Positions 13,291 to 24,209 of a stretch of DNA of 64,000 nt are shown here, piece after piece. The notes under the pieces are model-generated. The model made no database searches. It was not told the origin of the DNA and worked only from the letters and a program-made list of their open reading frames with translations. The stretch's first letter is position 1; the number at the start of each line of letters is the position of its first letter. The translations under genes were made by a program, and so were the position numbers. Source of the DNA: Verpa conica (lineage: Eukaryota > Ascomycota > Pezizomycetes > Pezizales > Morchellaceae); contig JAUFSD010000020.1 in the NCBI GenBank assembly GCA_033030425.1, positions 868,001-932,000 on the forward strand. Reading direction: 5' to 3'.

Positions 13291-13563
13291 GTGGCAATCG
13301 GCTCTAACGAAGTGATTGTAAATAGGCCTAAATTACACCCCCAGCAAAACTGTATAACAACCCCGGCAGGAAAACAAATACCCGACGTTAGAAGGGCACA
13401 GAGGCAGCTGGAACTGGAGGGCAAATACTTAGATCTATTTTTTTATTCAATTCTTTTTCTGGTCGTGCTCGCTTTTATGTTTTTAATTATTTTGATAGTA
13501 ATAATTATCGTTGTGCTGTGTTCCGTTATAGATTATAAGCTTCAGGGAATTTTACAGAGGTAG
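13291..13563 (+). CDS. Possible small C-terminal membrane-anchored protein
   Basis: A 90-codon frame with a strongly hydrophobic stretch at about residues 50-80 (LFFYSILFLVVLAFMFLIIL and on), then DYKLQGILQR and stop. The first codon in this frame is GTG, so a true start or upstream exon is not established. It could be the last exon of a membrane protein. No family recognised. Confidence 0.28.
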   Translation: MAIGSNEVIVNRPKLHPQQNCITTPAGKQIPDVRRAQRQLELEGKYLDLFFYSILFLVVLAFMFLIILIVIIIVVLCSVIDYKLQGILQR

Positions 13564-16561
13564 GGGAAGGTTATTCTTCCGCTAGGATTATAGCTCTTGT
13601 ACTCTCCCGGTAATTCTTTTCATTTTTAGGATATGTCTTGCCGCTACAATAATCTCATTTATTTCTGTATGACCCTATTGGCTCTGTGTACTTTATAGAA
13701 AACCCTCCCGGAAACACCTAAATTATTCCTAGATCCTTAAAGGCCCGCAACCACAGCCCCATTCACATGATATGAAAAAAGAACCCTTTTATATCATGAA
13801 ATATAGTTTCTACAGTCATGTATCAATTGGACCCTTCTAAGGTACGGCTCCACCACCCTATACAACAAGTTATACTAATTTAGCAGCTATTTGTGTTATA
13901 GCCTTAATCAATCCGCCCCCTCCTGTCGTGGGCGCTCAGTCGTCGGCTGTGTTGGCATCTCCCTTAGCACAAGAGATATTTACCGCTGTTTATGACAGTT
14001 TGTCCTTTGTTTACAGATGTACCGGAGGTGACCATAACACCTCCCCTACGGAACATACTCGATGGCCAGCAGATCTAATAGTGACTGCCATTTCCGGTAC
14101 GATTGTTTTCTCACAGACGCACAACGCTACCTTTCGAGTCTCATGTAACCCGCCACATGAAATGTTGTTTCGTGTCGTCTAAGGCCAAACAAGTGAATAT
14201 AACCGACTAATATTACCTGTATACCTATACCTATCTGTAGGGCACTCGGGTTCTGGAATCTTGTAAAGTTGACATATTGTATTAGGCACTGTCAGCGAGG
14301 GAAAAAGGGGAGGGAAGCAAGAATCACAGTGAAGGAAATGAGAGATATGGGTCCAGACTGCATATACGAAATCAGGACAAGACTCACCCAGAAAAGAAGG
14401 GTAATCACGACTGCGAGGGAAGAGATATATGGAATCAGTATCTGTAAATTGTGTTTGTATCTGTTTCCTCTTTGCTTTATTTTGTTTTGTTACTCAGTGC
14501 GTAGTGCGAGTGTATGGTGCGAGTAGAATACATGTAGCTTTCGGGCTGAATGTACTTATGATAAATTTATTAATTCAGGAAATATCACTAGACAAGGTAT
14601 TGTGTACTTCCGTCGTAGCGATTTGTGGTGTACTAGGACGATCATGGACCAGTTCGTTAAATGCAGTGGCTACGTAGATTCATCAGTCGAAGTGGTGATG
14701 CATCTTCCTAGAGGGACATTAGCTGGGAGAAGTTTTGCACCATGCATCACCCAACTCACACCATCTCGTCAAGATTATACTGGCCACCTACCTGTTCCTC
14801 CCATTAGATACACCAACTCACCCGCTGGAGGACGACGGAAGCTGTCTCTAGGACACTGGGCTGAGAGTTCTCGCTGTACCCTGTAATCCTGCTCCTGGTT
14901 GTCTATTGATTTACTGTTGCTAACCGTTCATAACAATAAACGACCCGCTATGCGGCTGAAGGGGTTAAATCTGGCGAACGCCTCATTTAAAATAGGCAGA
15001 CACCGGAAACCACTTGACTCCACATCGAGGACATTAGATACTCAACACTTGTAGGGTTACAGTCAGAAAAACCAAGTTCATACGGCTTTGTGCACCGGGT
15101 ACCGAGTCCCACCAAGGGGCGAGATTAAGGAAGGCAGTTGGAAACTCATGACCACTTACCAGAGTGAGAAAAGGTGTCAAGTTTCTACCCAGTCCTCGAG
15201 GGCAGTATATCATATCTTTTCCACGGGGCGTACCTTCACTGGCAATTCGGATATATACTGCTAGGTCACATATAAGTTACCCTTTTCGCAACTGGAATTT
15301 GCCAGTGCGTTGCTTGAAGTGCGCACTACAGACCGGCTGTGTCACCTGGTACAGCATCTGCATCACGTCACTAACTGCTTGATATTCAAATAGACTATAC
15401 TGGCAGTCGGGCAATTTTTGGCCCGGGGGGTTTACTGGGTGATTTACAGGGAAGCTGTAATACACGTTGGCTGGACGTGGAGTCACTATCTACTGGAGTG
15501 TTATCTCGATGGAGGGAACTATGCGTACTAATTCTTATTCAAGATAACCGCTATTCTGCGCATAGTCGCGATCTACAGAGCGTATTTGGTATCAATCTCT
15601 CAACAGGCGCTGAGATACGGATTACGGACGTATTTTACTATGCCAGTTGCCCACCCACGTTGGCACAATTTAATACCCATCGCGAGTATATTCGCAACCT
15701 TCTCTACATTGCAACAGTAGTCAAGCACTTATGAATATAGAGGTGAATTATAGGGCATCATTGCAACCGTGTTACTATTGAACTACCATCACCAGCAATC
15801 ACTCGCTAAAGCGGTAGTTTTGACGACCATCGTCTTACTATTATCGCTTCGCCGGGATATTCATCTGTATTGTGTAGTACATACCTACCACTCCCTAGTT
15901 GAGGAAAGTTTTTTAGGACTCATTGATTCTCGGATAGTCGTGGGGATATCGTTGATACTATTATATCTCAAGGTCAGGAATAATGAGGTTTCAGTAGATA
16001 AAGTAAATTTATGAAGAGGTACTTACGCTAATAAATCTTCCTTAGACAAGTGACGAGATTGGTTAATTAGCTAGAGACAAACCTGTTATGTATGTTCGGC
16101 ACATAAAAGGAGACATAGTGCTTTTATAAACGGGAGCGCTACCTATGGAGTATGTTTAGTTAATTAGCTAGAATGAGCCTGAATTTGTCGTATTATTAAT
16201 ACATTTGATTGTTCCTGACAAAACGCTAAAAATGATCGAGTGAAAGGTACCATATAGTTATATTTCTCCTTCCGTGTAGGATATTCCGCCCCGCTAACTC
16301 TCTTGTCATACAAGATCACAGGGCATGTAATAGACTGGAATTCTCTGGGCATGAGAGTTTCAGTGGATTAACCCAAGGCCTTGTGATCGCACTAAATCTT
16401 CTTTGTATAGCTATATCACTAACCAGTCACCACCCACCTTATAGGTATTCAACAATAGACTATGTTAGGGAATATTTATTACTTATACACATTATTTATC
16501 CTAATTCCAAGACTGTACTTCCTGGCACAGCAACTGCGTTACGTGTGTATCTAGCTACTAG
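13564..16561. other. No supported gene; holds repeat R1b
   Basis: Several frames of 70-95 codons occur (for example near 13928, 14269, 14602 and 15477), but none has a recognisable domain, consistent splice sites or a paralogue. The dispersed repeat copy at about 13712-13915 is the only structure I can support. Confidence 0.45.
13712..13915. repeat. Dispersed repeat R1, copy b
   Basis: Partner of 8785-9005 in the same orientation. Shared stretches include CCTAAATTATTCCTAGA, TTTCTACAGTCATGTATCAA and TATACAACAAGTTATA-like blocks. Confidence 0.6.
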
Positions 16562-18040
16562 CTATATCGTCTTGCACACATCACTATGCCTTATCATCAT
16601 TGCAATAACCACGAAGCCGCCAATGGTACCAGTAGACATCACTAATATCATGAACAGCAGTATGACCCCCTTGCGCTCGTCGGTTCGATTCGCCGGTTCA
16701 TGTTGATATTGGCGCGTCTGCTTCTTCCTTTTCAGGCGCATAAAGCATAAAGCGATGAAGACGTACAATCCCCAGGCCTGACCTGTCACAAGCCATGTCA
16801 TAAGCCATACGCGTTGACTTCTTGTACTCTGGCCACGGTGGAAATTTGTTAAGAGCTTTATAATGATATATGGAGCAGCGACCGAGCTCACTGCAAAGAA
16901 AACAACGACGGCCCTCAGGCATGCTTCCTTCATCGGATACTATAGCCAGTTAAAAAATATACATATTTTGTCTGTATTACAACGATTCTTACCTCGTTCG
17001 ACCGGGTTTTACGAGCTGTCCCCTCTGATGCCTCCCCGACAGCCCCCGACACCAGCACCTCAGTCTGTGACACATCTGTTTCAACCTTGGTGATTATATC
17101 ACCGCTCTTGTCCCCTGTTGGTAGACTGCCGTGTGCGTCAAACAACACTTCATTGCCTGGATTTGACTTTATCACACTTGCCTGGTTGCCGATTTCTCCT
17201 CGGTAGTTTACGAGGAACATTGTTGGGTATTGAGGTTCGCACAAAGTAGCCACGAGGTTTATCAAGGACATAATCAAATATGGTATAACGGTTAATGAGT
17301 ATGAAGTGTAACCATACTGCTGTAACTGAAGCCCACGTGATTCATAAAGCTCGAAGGAACTATAGAGAATCTGAAGAATAGCTGCAAGGGACTTGATGGA
17401 ATTGTAGTTACAAGAGAGTTGGAAATTGGATTCCATCCGGCCGCGTTTGCCGGTTGCAGAATTACCGCTGGTAGCTAGCTTTATGAATGGTTTGACGGTG
17501 TAGTCCTGAGGTACCTTGATTATCCGGTACGGTTCTGGCCCAGCCGTTTCTACATTATCCCAATATGGCTCCGGCACAAACACACGCTTTACTCGCTCCC
17601 ATACCCCAAGGATCTCTACTGGATGCTGGCCATGAATATTTGTAAGTGCGGGTGATACTTCGAAGCTAGTAACATTCATTAGCTAGGATTACGACTATTC
17701 GAGATTGATAATTATCGTACAACTGATTATGAGGGAGATCCCTAGACCTCCATACCATACATAGCGCCTCAGACTTATGTGCCACTGCCAACGGGTCTGC
17801 TTCAAGCTTCGCGCACCGGTATATAGTTAAGAGGGCTCGTTGAGAGCCTGCAAATGGCAGAAAGATAGCGAAGAACCATAGTTGGAATGTAACAAGTGGG
17901 GTAGCTCCCGGTACCGGCATGACAGAGAGGGCATGAAGTCCGTAATTGAGAAAGAAGAACTTTACTACATCAGTCCATCCAGCTGGCGTACAGATAACCT
18001 GTCCTTTCCGCCCGACAGTAATATCTACAGTGGAATTCAT
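16562..18040 (-). CDS. Multi-pass membrane protein of unknown function, 3 exons
   Basis: The three exons run 18040-17756, 17682-16993 and 16939-16562 (minus), giving about 450 residues. The introns are 73 bp (17683-17755) and 53 bp (16940-16992). The second begins GTAAGA and ends CTATAG, and both keep phase. The exon 1/2 junction is less certain because GTATGG occurs twice nearby. The protein starts MNSTVDITVGRKGQ. It has a hydrophobic segment with FFFLNYGLHALSV, an IFLPFAGSQRALLTIYR segment, and a SLTVIPYLIMSLINLVATLC segment followed by EPQYPTMFLVNYRGE. A polar linker then leads to three C-terminal membrane helices, the last in LFMILVMSTGTIGGFVVIAMM. The pattern TVIPY..MS..N....C.PQYPT.FLV recalls a family of uncharacterised fungal membrane proteins. 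A broken paralogue lies at 28810-30700. No catalytic motif is visible. Confidence 0.78.
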
Positions 18041-18064
18041 ACTGATAGGCTAGCAGGTATATAG

Positions 18065-18787
18065 CAGCGATACTAACTGGCAGTGTTAGAAGAATCGCTA
18101 ACAGTTTGAAATTAATTTGCGAGAAGATGTTTGCGGGGTGTGTTGGTTTGACCAGAAGAAAACTCTGGGATAGGTGGGCATATATAACTCGAGAGGAATT
18201 TCATTGATAGACAGGGATTATTACAGAGTTCGAAAAGAGTTAAAGGCCATGAGAGAGAGGTGTGATGTGACACTACTGCACTGATAGTGCACTGTCCACC
18301 GGCAGCTTTGTGATCCCCAGGGTCGAGAAAAGTGAGATACCGTATCTACCCGAAAAAATTCTCTATCTCCGGTCTCAGATATATCATATCCGGGGCGGGG
18401 GGGGCTCGGCGGAAGCTTAGGGGTGGTATGGGGTTTGCTGATCCCCTGTGAGTGGTGGGTTTTGTGCATCGTACCCGCTTAAGTCAAGCCCTCAATATCA
18501 TTCGTTCTTGGGACCCGACTTAACCCTAACTTTCAAACCAAGCCTTACTCTCTCTGGTCCGTATATGACATCTGAGACCTGAGATAAAGAATTTTCAATT
18601 AGGTACGGTACGATATACATCGTTTTGTGTTTTTTGTAAAATTCCACGTAGCTGAAACAGCTGCAAGGCATGGTTAGCAGGTCGATGTCAGCAGTGATAT
18701 GTGAGCTTCGAAATATGTGACACCGATCTTCTCCGTCGATTGATCGATATTCGTCTCCAGCTGAAAGATTCAGATCGATCGCATTTA
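18065..18787. other. Intergenic between membrane gene and transposon
   Basis: Probable upstream region of the minus-strand membrane gene. Short frames only, with a GGGGCGGGGGGGG tract near 18391-18404. Ends at the TA target dinucleotide of the pogo-like transposon. Confidence 0.4.
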
Positions 18788-18860
18788 CCGTAGAAACTCG
18801 AGAAACCCGCTATGCGGGCGTCGGGTGGCAAATCCGTTTAGGGGGGCTCAGCGAGATGAC

Positions 18861-18893
18861 TGCAGGAGGCTGCAGGAGGCTGCAGGAGGCTCG
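18861..18893. repeat. 10-bp tandem repeat (CTGCAGGAGG x3)
   Basis: Three exact copies of a 10-bp unit inside the left inverted repeat of the pogo-like element. The right repeat holds diverged equivalents in inverse orientation. Confidence 0.75.
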
Positions 18894-19008
18894 GAAAGCC
18901 GAGTGATGTCTTATGACTCGTCAATTCACTTTTCTTCGTTCCTAGCCATGTTTACAGGGCTTTAGAGCCTGTTTGAGGCCCGTTTAGAGTCTAAACTACA
19001 TGCTTGAT

Positions 19009-21089
19009 TTACTCTCCATATGCTACAAACTCTACACTTTCACAGTCTTTACTCTCCATTGGTATATCAGCAAATAATCTGTTTAATCCCTCCGAATCGA
19101 GCTCATGATCTGATCCACGCCTCCAGTCTCCAACCTTAACATGCGGGAATCCTTTTATGTCTATTTCGTGGTCTGCACTACCATCTATTGGAAGAGAGAG
19201 ACCAACCTTTCGGAATGCACGCTGTACAAGGTCCTGTTTTTCAACACAAAACACATACCACGCATCTCCAACACACCAAGTAGTAAGAACTCTTCGGTCC
19301 CCTACAGTCCATTTCTAAAATGCGTCCACATCTTCAAAATCTAGAATAGCTTCATCAGTAAGCTCTCGAATTCGCTCCTTAAATGGCTTATTAATTGATA
19401 CATCTAAAGGCTGAACTAAACTGCTACAGCCAGCTGGAATAAGCTAGGTATAATATTGTTGCTGTGAAGAGATTGTAGAACTGCTGGAGTATCATGAGAA
19501 GTGCACATATCAAGTGCAAAGAGACTAGCTCTTCCTTCAAGCACTGGGATTAAATACAATTGAATGTATTTTAAAAAAAGACTATCATTCATGTGTGCAG
19601 TATCATTGAATTCCACAAGCACACCTAGGTGATATTGAGGTAATTCTTTAGAAAGCACATTGTCTTGACCATGTAATATAATCATGGGTGGTATCCAATT
19701 AACCCCACCTGCAAAAACACAGAGAACTAGACTAGCTTGTCGTTTATCTCAACCACTTCATGTTTCTTTAATCCATATTGTTTTGGCGCCAATTTGATTG
19801 TATGTACGGCCATTGAGTTACCCAAAAGGAAGTGGTGTTTCATCTAAATTGCAGATATTACTTAAATAGTACCAGCCAACTCGTCTGTATAAAACAGTTT
19901 CCAGCCAATTGTGTGAAGATGGAGATTGAAGTGGTGGTGCATTTTGTCTATTAAATCGAAGCTAGTCAAGGACCAGTTTATAGTAGTCTTCCAGGGTTTT
20001 TTGGGCTTTTTTAGTAATAACTTGTAGGGTAATTCGATAGCGACCAAGAAAATTCTCAAATCACCCATGAGAGAATCGAAAAATAGAGGTTTTTGATGCA
20101 TTAGGGTACACTTCACGGAAAAGTGCATTTGCATGTCTTCTAAACCAGCCTCTCCGGATTGCTTGGCCTTTTTCTCGGCGGTCCATAAATAACTCAAATA
20201 GCTGTGACTCTAGTTCTGGCCAGAAGCAAAAAGATTGCATGCGAGGACTGCATGTAGTGCTGTACATTGCATATTTTTCAATTTCAAATTGCTTCTGTAC
20301 CCATTTGCTAATGGTTCTTTGAAGGATTCCATACATGGCAGATGCTTCATCTTGAGTAGGTACTCGGAAGCCAGATTCTGTAGGTGCAGAAATACGGTGG
20401 TAAGAAAGGAAAACTAAGGTATGGATTTTTTGTGATTGACTCCAAAAGTGCTTCGGCCAGTGTTCCCAACCGTCCAGGGCCCCCTATAGGGGCCTTATGG
20501 GGGCCCCGCCGCGACCTCAGGACGGGACGGCCTGTGGGTTATAGTCCGTCCGGGGCGAGATTGTCCTGGACTACAGTGACTATAGGGCCCTTCAGGGCCC
20601 TATAAACCATCCCAAGTCACATTTTTTATACTTTCTGAAACAAAACAGGTAATTTTTACAAAAGATAAGGAATCAATGAAGCCCAATATTAGTCTTAAAA
20701 CACAATAGAACCCTAGCCCTGCTGTCTTGGCGGCCTGTGGGCCCCATGTAGTCCCCGGTCTTCATGCTTTGGGCCTAGGGCATTTTAACGCAGGGCAGAA
20801 CGGACTACAGAGCTATAAGGCGTCCAGTCTAAGGCTCAGAACGGACGGACTGCCCTATTAGGAACACTGGCTTTGGCTGTCTTATTCTTTTAAGATCTTG
20901 TGCTCACAGTATTCGGTCTCCAATTGACTTAGGCTTAGGACCTGGACGCATATGAGTTTTTGTATTTTGCTTGCTTCTGCTAACTTGTTGAAAAGCTTTG
21001 ACTTTTGCCATACTATCTGTTACATGTAAGTATTCTTCCCATAGTATTGCGCTCTTTTGTATTACTACAGGTGGCAATAAAACCATCAA
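19009..21089 (-). pseudogene. Pogo-type DDE transposase, broken
   Basis: Read 5' to 3' on the minus strand, the pieces are as follows. An N-terminal segment (21089-20904) has a basic RPGPKPKS run. The nested MITE follows. Then comes a CENP-B/Tc5-like helix-turn-helix region (YGILQRTISKWVQKQFEIEK ... RRGWFRRHAN) and the DDE catalytic core. Core landmarks are NLDETPLPFG (first Asp, about 19850), SLFALDMCTSHDT (second Asp, about 19510) and QPLDVSINKPFK (third Asp region, about 19410). Stops interrupt the frame after LPFG and at two sites after WIKET, and there are at least two frame shifts, so the enzyme is dead. Two of the stops look like C:G to T:A changes at Arg or Trp codons. Normal function would be cut-and-paste transposition. 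Confidence 0.85.
20458..20869. mobile_element. hAT-like MITE, CAGTG-end family, copy 3, nested
   Basis: A 412-bp element with ends CAGTGTTCCCAACCGTCC and CCTATTAGGAACACTG, flanked by GCTTCGGC (20450-20457) and GCTTTGGC (20870-20877), seven of eight matching. It sits inside the 5' part of the pogo transposase, so the pogo element is older. It is nearly identical to the inverted copy at 8102-8514. Confidence 0.88.
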
Positions 21090-21267
21090 ACGTTGATGAT
21101 TTCAAATTCAAAGTGAAGTTATAAGACATAAGATATCACTCGGCTTGCCAAGCCTCCTGCAACCTCCTGCACCCTCCTGTAGCTTTCTGCTGTCACTCTC
21201 ACTAAGTCCCTCTCAACAGATTTGCCACCTGACGCCCGCATAGCAAATTTCTCGAGTTTCTACGGTA

Positions 21268-21889
21268 GTTGATTAGTATGAGAATGTGATACAGCTTCCG
21301 GCAACAAAGATTGAGAAACGCGAGATTCGAATTTAGTGTTTCTATTGGCTTTTCGGTATTGTGGCAAGGATTCTAGCAATTATCCCTTAGTTTGGTGGTG
21401 CTGCCCACCCATAGTGGGGGTCAAAAGTGGGCGAGGTGGTGCAAACGAGTATTCTGACCTCCTGCCAATGATTTTGGGTAGAGAATCCGCCTCGTATTTT
21501 AATTTAGAGTGTAAAATAAAAATAAATGTAAAATATATTACTTATTACTATCTACTATCTAATAGAGACCTGGCTGTTTACTTGTTTGCGCTGCTGCCGA
21601 GAAATCACGTTACGTGAGCGTGGGTTAGGGGAAGGGTTAGGGGAAAAATGTGAATGTAGTGGTAGTTGATACGGAGCAGCAGAAGTGTTGATCCAAGAGT
21701 GTGACTGTGTAAGTATAAAAAAGAAGTATTTTCCCTATGCGAGTGGAACTTTACAAGGTGCTGGACTTCTACGTCTGAGTCGGTGACACGGAAGTGACAT
21801 GGAGATTGGAGGTTGGTGTTAGTATTTGTCAAGAACAACAAATCATCAGTTCTCACTCGGTCACAAATTGTCACTCGACCACCAGTCAG
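21268..21889. other. Intergenic, short telomere-like run
   Basis: No gene supported. A GGGTTAGGGGAAGGGTTAGG run at about 21620-21645 resembles two or three degenerate TTAGGG units. It is too short to call an interstitial telomere. CTCACTCGG and TCACTCGACC motifs occur near 21853-21882. Confidence 0.4.
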
Positions 21890-22295
21890 CCTTGCCCGTT
21901 TCATATCAGTTTCATGTCTGGTCTCATTTATGTTTCATGTATGGGATGACGTGGCCTGCCACGTCATCAGGATCTCCTTAGTTTCATATCACGTATCATG
22001 TTCTTGTTTCATGTAGTCTGACACGCTACGCGTGTCAGCCCCTTCCCTTTCATGTTTCGGCCATACTATAAGTATCGAGCCATTTCCCCAGTTCTTAGTC
22101 TTAGCTCTCTATCCTTCAACTTGTATTTACTACCAAGTACCTACTCTAGTTCCAGTCTCTCCCAGTCTCTAGTCCATGTGCCCTTAGTGTCCCAGCTCTT
22201 TAGACATCACCTGCTGTCCCCACTAGAGCAAGGGCTTGTGTACTTTTACAGTATTGGTGTATTGATTCAATTAAACCAGATAGATAGTTGTGGTT
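21890..22295 (+). repeat. Possible LTR fragment or other promoter-like repeat
   Basis: The segment has features common in fungal LTRs: a CACGTCATCC/GATGACGTGG-type palindrome near 21945-21970, a CTGACACGCTACGCGTGTCAG palindrome near 22018-22038, and a TATA-like ACTATAAGTATCGAGCC with a C/T-rich leader after it. No second LTR, primer-binding site or polyprotein in the matching orientation is seen, so a solo LTR is only a guess. Confidence 0.3.
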
Positions 22296-22395
22296 AGAAG
22301 CAGATAATTGTAAAAATAAAATATAATAACACGGAATAGAGAAACAGAAATAATGGAGTTATTATAGGAGTCCAAAGCACATAACTCGTGAATAT

Positions 22396-23176
22396 AAACC
22401 ACTAAACTATAAACTGTATGAAAGCAATCAACTTAACTTCCTGCTTTACATTAGCAAAAGTTGTTTTTTCTGCAAAAATAGTCTCAGATAGTCCCAGGGA
22501 TAAGGGGGACAGTGGGGGACATAACTGGGACACAATTGGGACAGAATAGAGACACCACCCAGTCCCAAGATCCATTCCAGAGACAGGTATTTTGTCTCTT
22601 GGGACTGGGTGGTGTCTCCAGCTACTATGTAATTTGTCCCCCAGTTGTCCCAAGGATGCTCTGGGATTGAAAAGTACTTTTGCTGATATCCCACAAATAT
22701 GTGACTATCATTGGACGTAGTTTCCCCTTCTGCTTCTGACTAGACTTTTTGATACACGTGGAACAGTGCCCTAAAATTATTGGCACTTCCTGTTATGTAA
22801 CCCCATAGTAGTCCATATCTATCTCTTCACAGATTTTATCCCGTGTAGCATGCTGTAGCTTCAAGTGCATTTGAATTGCTAATTCATAAACTTAATTATC
22901 AGTTACCACATAGCGGTATGGCTCTTCTGCTCGCTGGTACTGCACTCGCCCATCCTGCAATTGGTAGGAACGCATTTTTACTTGGTGTTTTAATCTTCTT
23001 TCTTTTGCAATTGTAGGCCCATCTCCTATGTTAATATCATTGAGGATAATGTTTATGAGAAGAGTTTTGTATATATCAAGCCGAGAATGGTTTGTATGAG
23101 CTGGACTAGCGAGATACTCAAGCCATGTAAGCCGGGCATGATCCAAAAAGGCAGTATAACCAGAGTTTGAAGCCAT
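22396..23176 (-). pseudogene. Integrase-like H2C2 zinc-finger protein relic
   Basis: An ATG-started frame (23176 downward) runs MASNSGYTAFLDHARLTWLE and on for 94 codons to a stop near 22892. The same or a close frame continues as MHLKLQHATRDKICEEI, then one stop, then GHCSTCIKKSSQKQKGKLRP. The His-x4-His (HLKLQH) and Cys-x2-Cys (CSTC) spacing fits the H2C2 zinc finger that precedes the catalytic core in retroelement-type integrases. The core itself is absent; a hairpin element at 22490-22665 follows directly. The N-terminal part matches no family I can name. Confidence 0.5.
22490..22665. mobile_element. Hairpin (foldback) element, GGGACA-rich
   Basis: An inverted-repeat element. The inner stem is a perfect 22 bp, 22549-22570 (GAGACACCACCCAGTCCCAA and on) against 22597-22618, with a 26-bp loop. 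The outer parts (TCCCAGGGATAAGGGGGACA against the inverse of GGATGCTCTGGGA) match less well. It lies in the integrase relic, consistent with a MITE or foldback insertion. No clear target duplication. Confidence 0.65.
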
Positions 23177-24067
23177 TGTAAAATAATAGATGGGTGTTAG
23201 ATTAAAAGTATGCGTACTATAATGATAAGGGAAGTATGCTACATCTCAATTATTTATATGTATTGTACCAACGTAATATTTACTATTAATAGACAGACCC
23301 AAGTAAAATAAAGAATTTGCATGTAAAGGCGATCATTATTGTGGCGGAGCGATTGGCATAGTACGACAAAGCCTAGGCAGCGGGACGGTGCAGGTGACTT
23401 CAACGGCGACAATGAACAGTATTACAACGAAAGAAATTACAAGAGAAAAACCTTACAATATTTCTTTAATAAACAATAGAAAAAAGACATTGCGTGCCCA
23501 ACAAAATCCCCAGAGCGAGGCCTCTTCTTATACGTCTCGCCTCTTTCCTCGCCTACAACACAATTTCTTAACTGAAGAAAACTTCCCACTTCCAATCCTG
23601 AAATCCCCCACGGTTTCTGTTGGATATGTCATATCTAGCAGAAAGGTATCTTTCCCATCCAAACTGCATACAAAGTATACAAGCTGCTCTGGAGTTCTAT
23701 GGCAACGTTACGTAAATTCTAATACTACCACAGGGGGCCGCCGGCCCGGAAAATCTCATCACCAAAACCCTAAACCCCTATCAACCTCGTGTGCGCGGAT
23801 ATGGGCCGTTTCGCGCCCATTATTTCCTTTCCGTTAAACCGCTCACAATGCGCGCATTCAATCGACATGATTGCCTGGTGGGGGCGAGGTCAAAGGTGAC
23901 TCTCTTGCAGGGGCGGGGTCTGGTTTTGGTGTTGTTTCGTGTGACGGTGATGTTGGTATCCTCGGAGTTGACCGCGACAATTATGCATGTATATGCAATG
24001 TCAATCATGAAGTTGTAAATTAAACTAAGGCTGCATGTGCACCTTCCTTGTTTGGACAGTCCAACCA
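23177..24067. other. Unassigned segment with one 149-codon frame
   Basis: The plus frame 23388-23837 is open for 149 codons (Ser/Thr/Lys/Arg-rich, no domain recognised), and its first codon is a non-ATG in a G/C-richer context. I do not call it a gene. GGGCCGCCGGCCCGG at about 23727-23741 is a short palindromic block. Confidence 0.35.
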
Positions 24068-24209
24068 TGAACACCAGTCTATTGGGGAACGCTTCAGTCC
24101 ATACAGGAACGTTTGCTGGTGGACCGGTCTATTCAAGAACGTTCCCCAATGGACCAGTCCACCAGAGAACGTTCCTGTATAAGCAGCGTTCCCTGGATGT
24201 ACTAGAACA
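24068..24209. mobile_element. MITE with TGTTCTAG-type ends, copy B (internally deleted)
   Basis: About 140 bp. It keeps the two end regions, with GGAACGTTCC-type blocks and GACCGGTCTATTCA, and the right end ..GTACTAGAACA, but not the middle of copies A, C and D. It lies next to the 3' end of the E/G-rich frame at 24210-24363. Confidence 0.65.

Larger units (their letters stand above)
18788..21265 (-). mobile_element. Fot1/pogo-like DNA transposon, decayed, with nested MITE
   Basis: The outer ends are CCGTAGAAACTCGAGAAA and its inverse, flanked by TA on both sides (18786-18787 and 21266-21267), as in Tc1/mariner-pogo elements. The inverted repeats are about 130-150 bp long and include the hairpin CCCGCTATGCGGG, CTGCAGGAGG repeats and a CCGAGTGAT block. 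The body without the nested MITE is about 2.06 kb, normal for a Fot1-type element. The minus-strand interior encodes a DDE transposase in pieces. Confidence 0.88.

Noticed and set aside
21610..21650. Interstitial telomere repeat (TTAGGG-like)
   Set aside because: Only two to three imperfect units are present; too short to separate from chance G-rich sequence.
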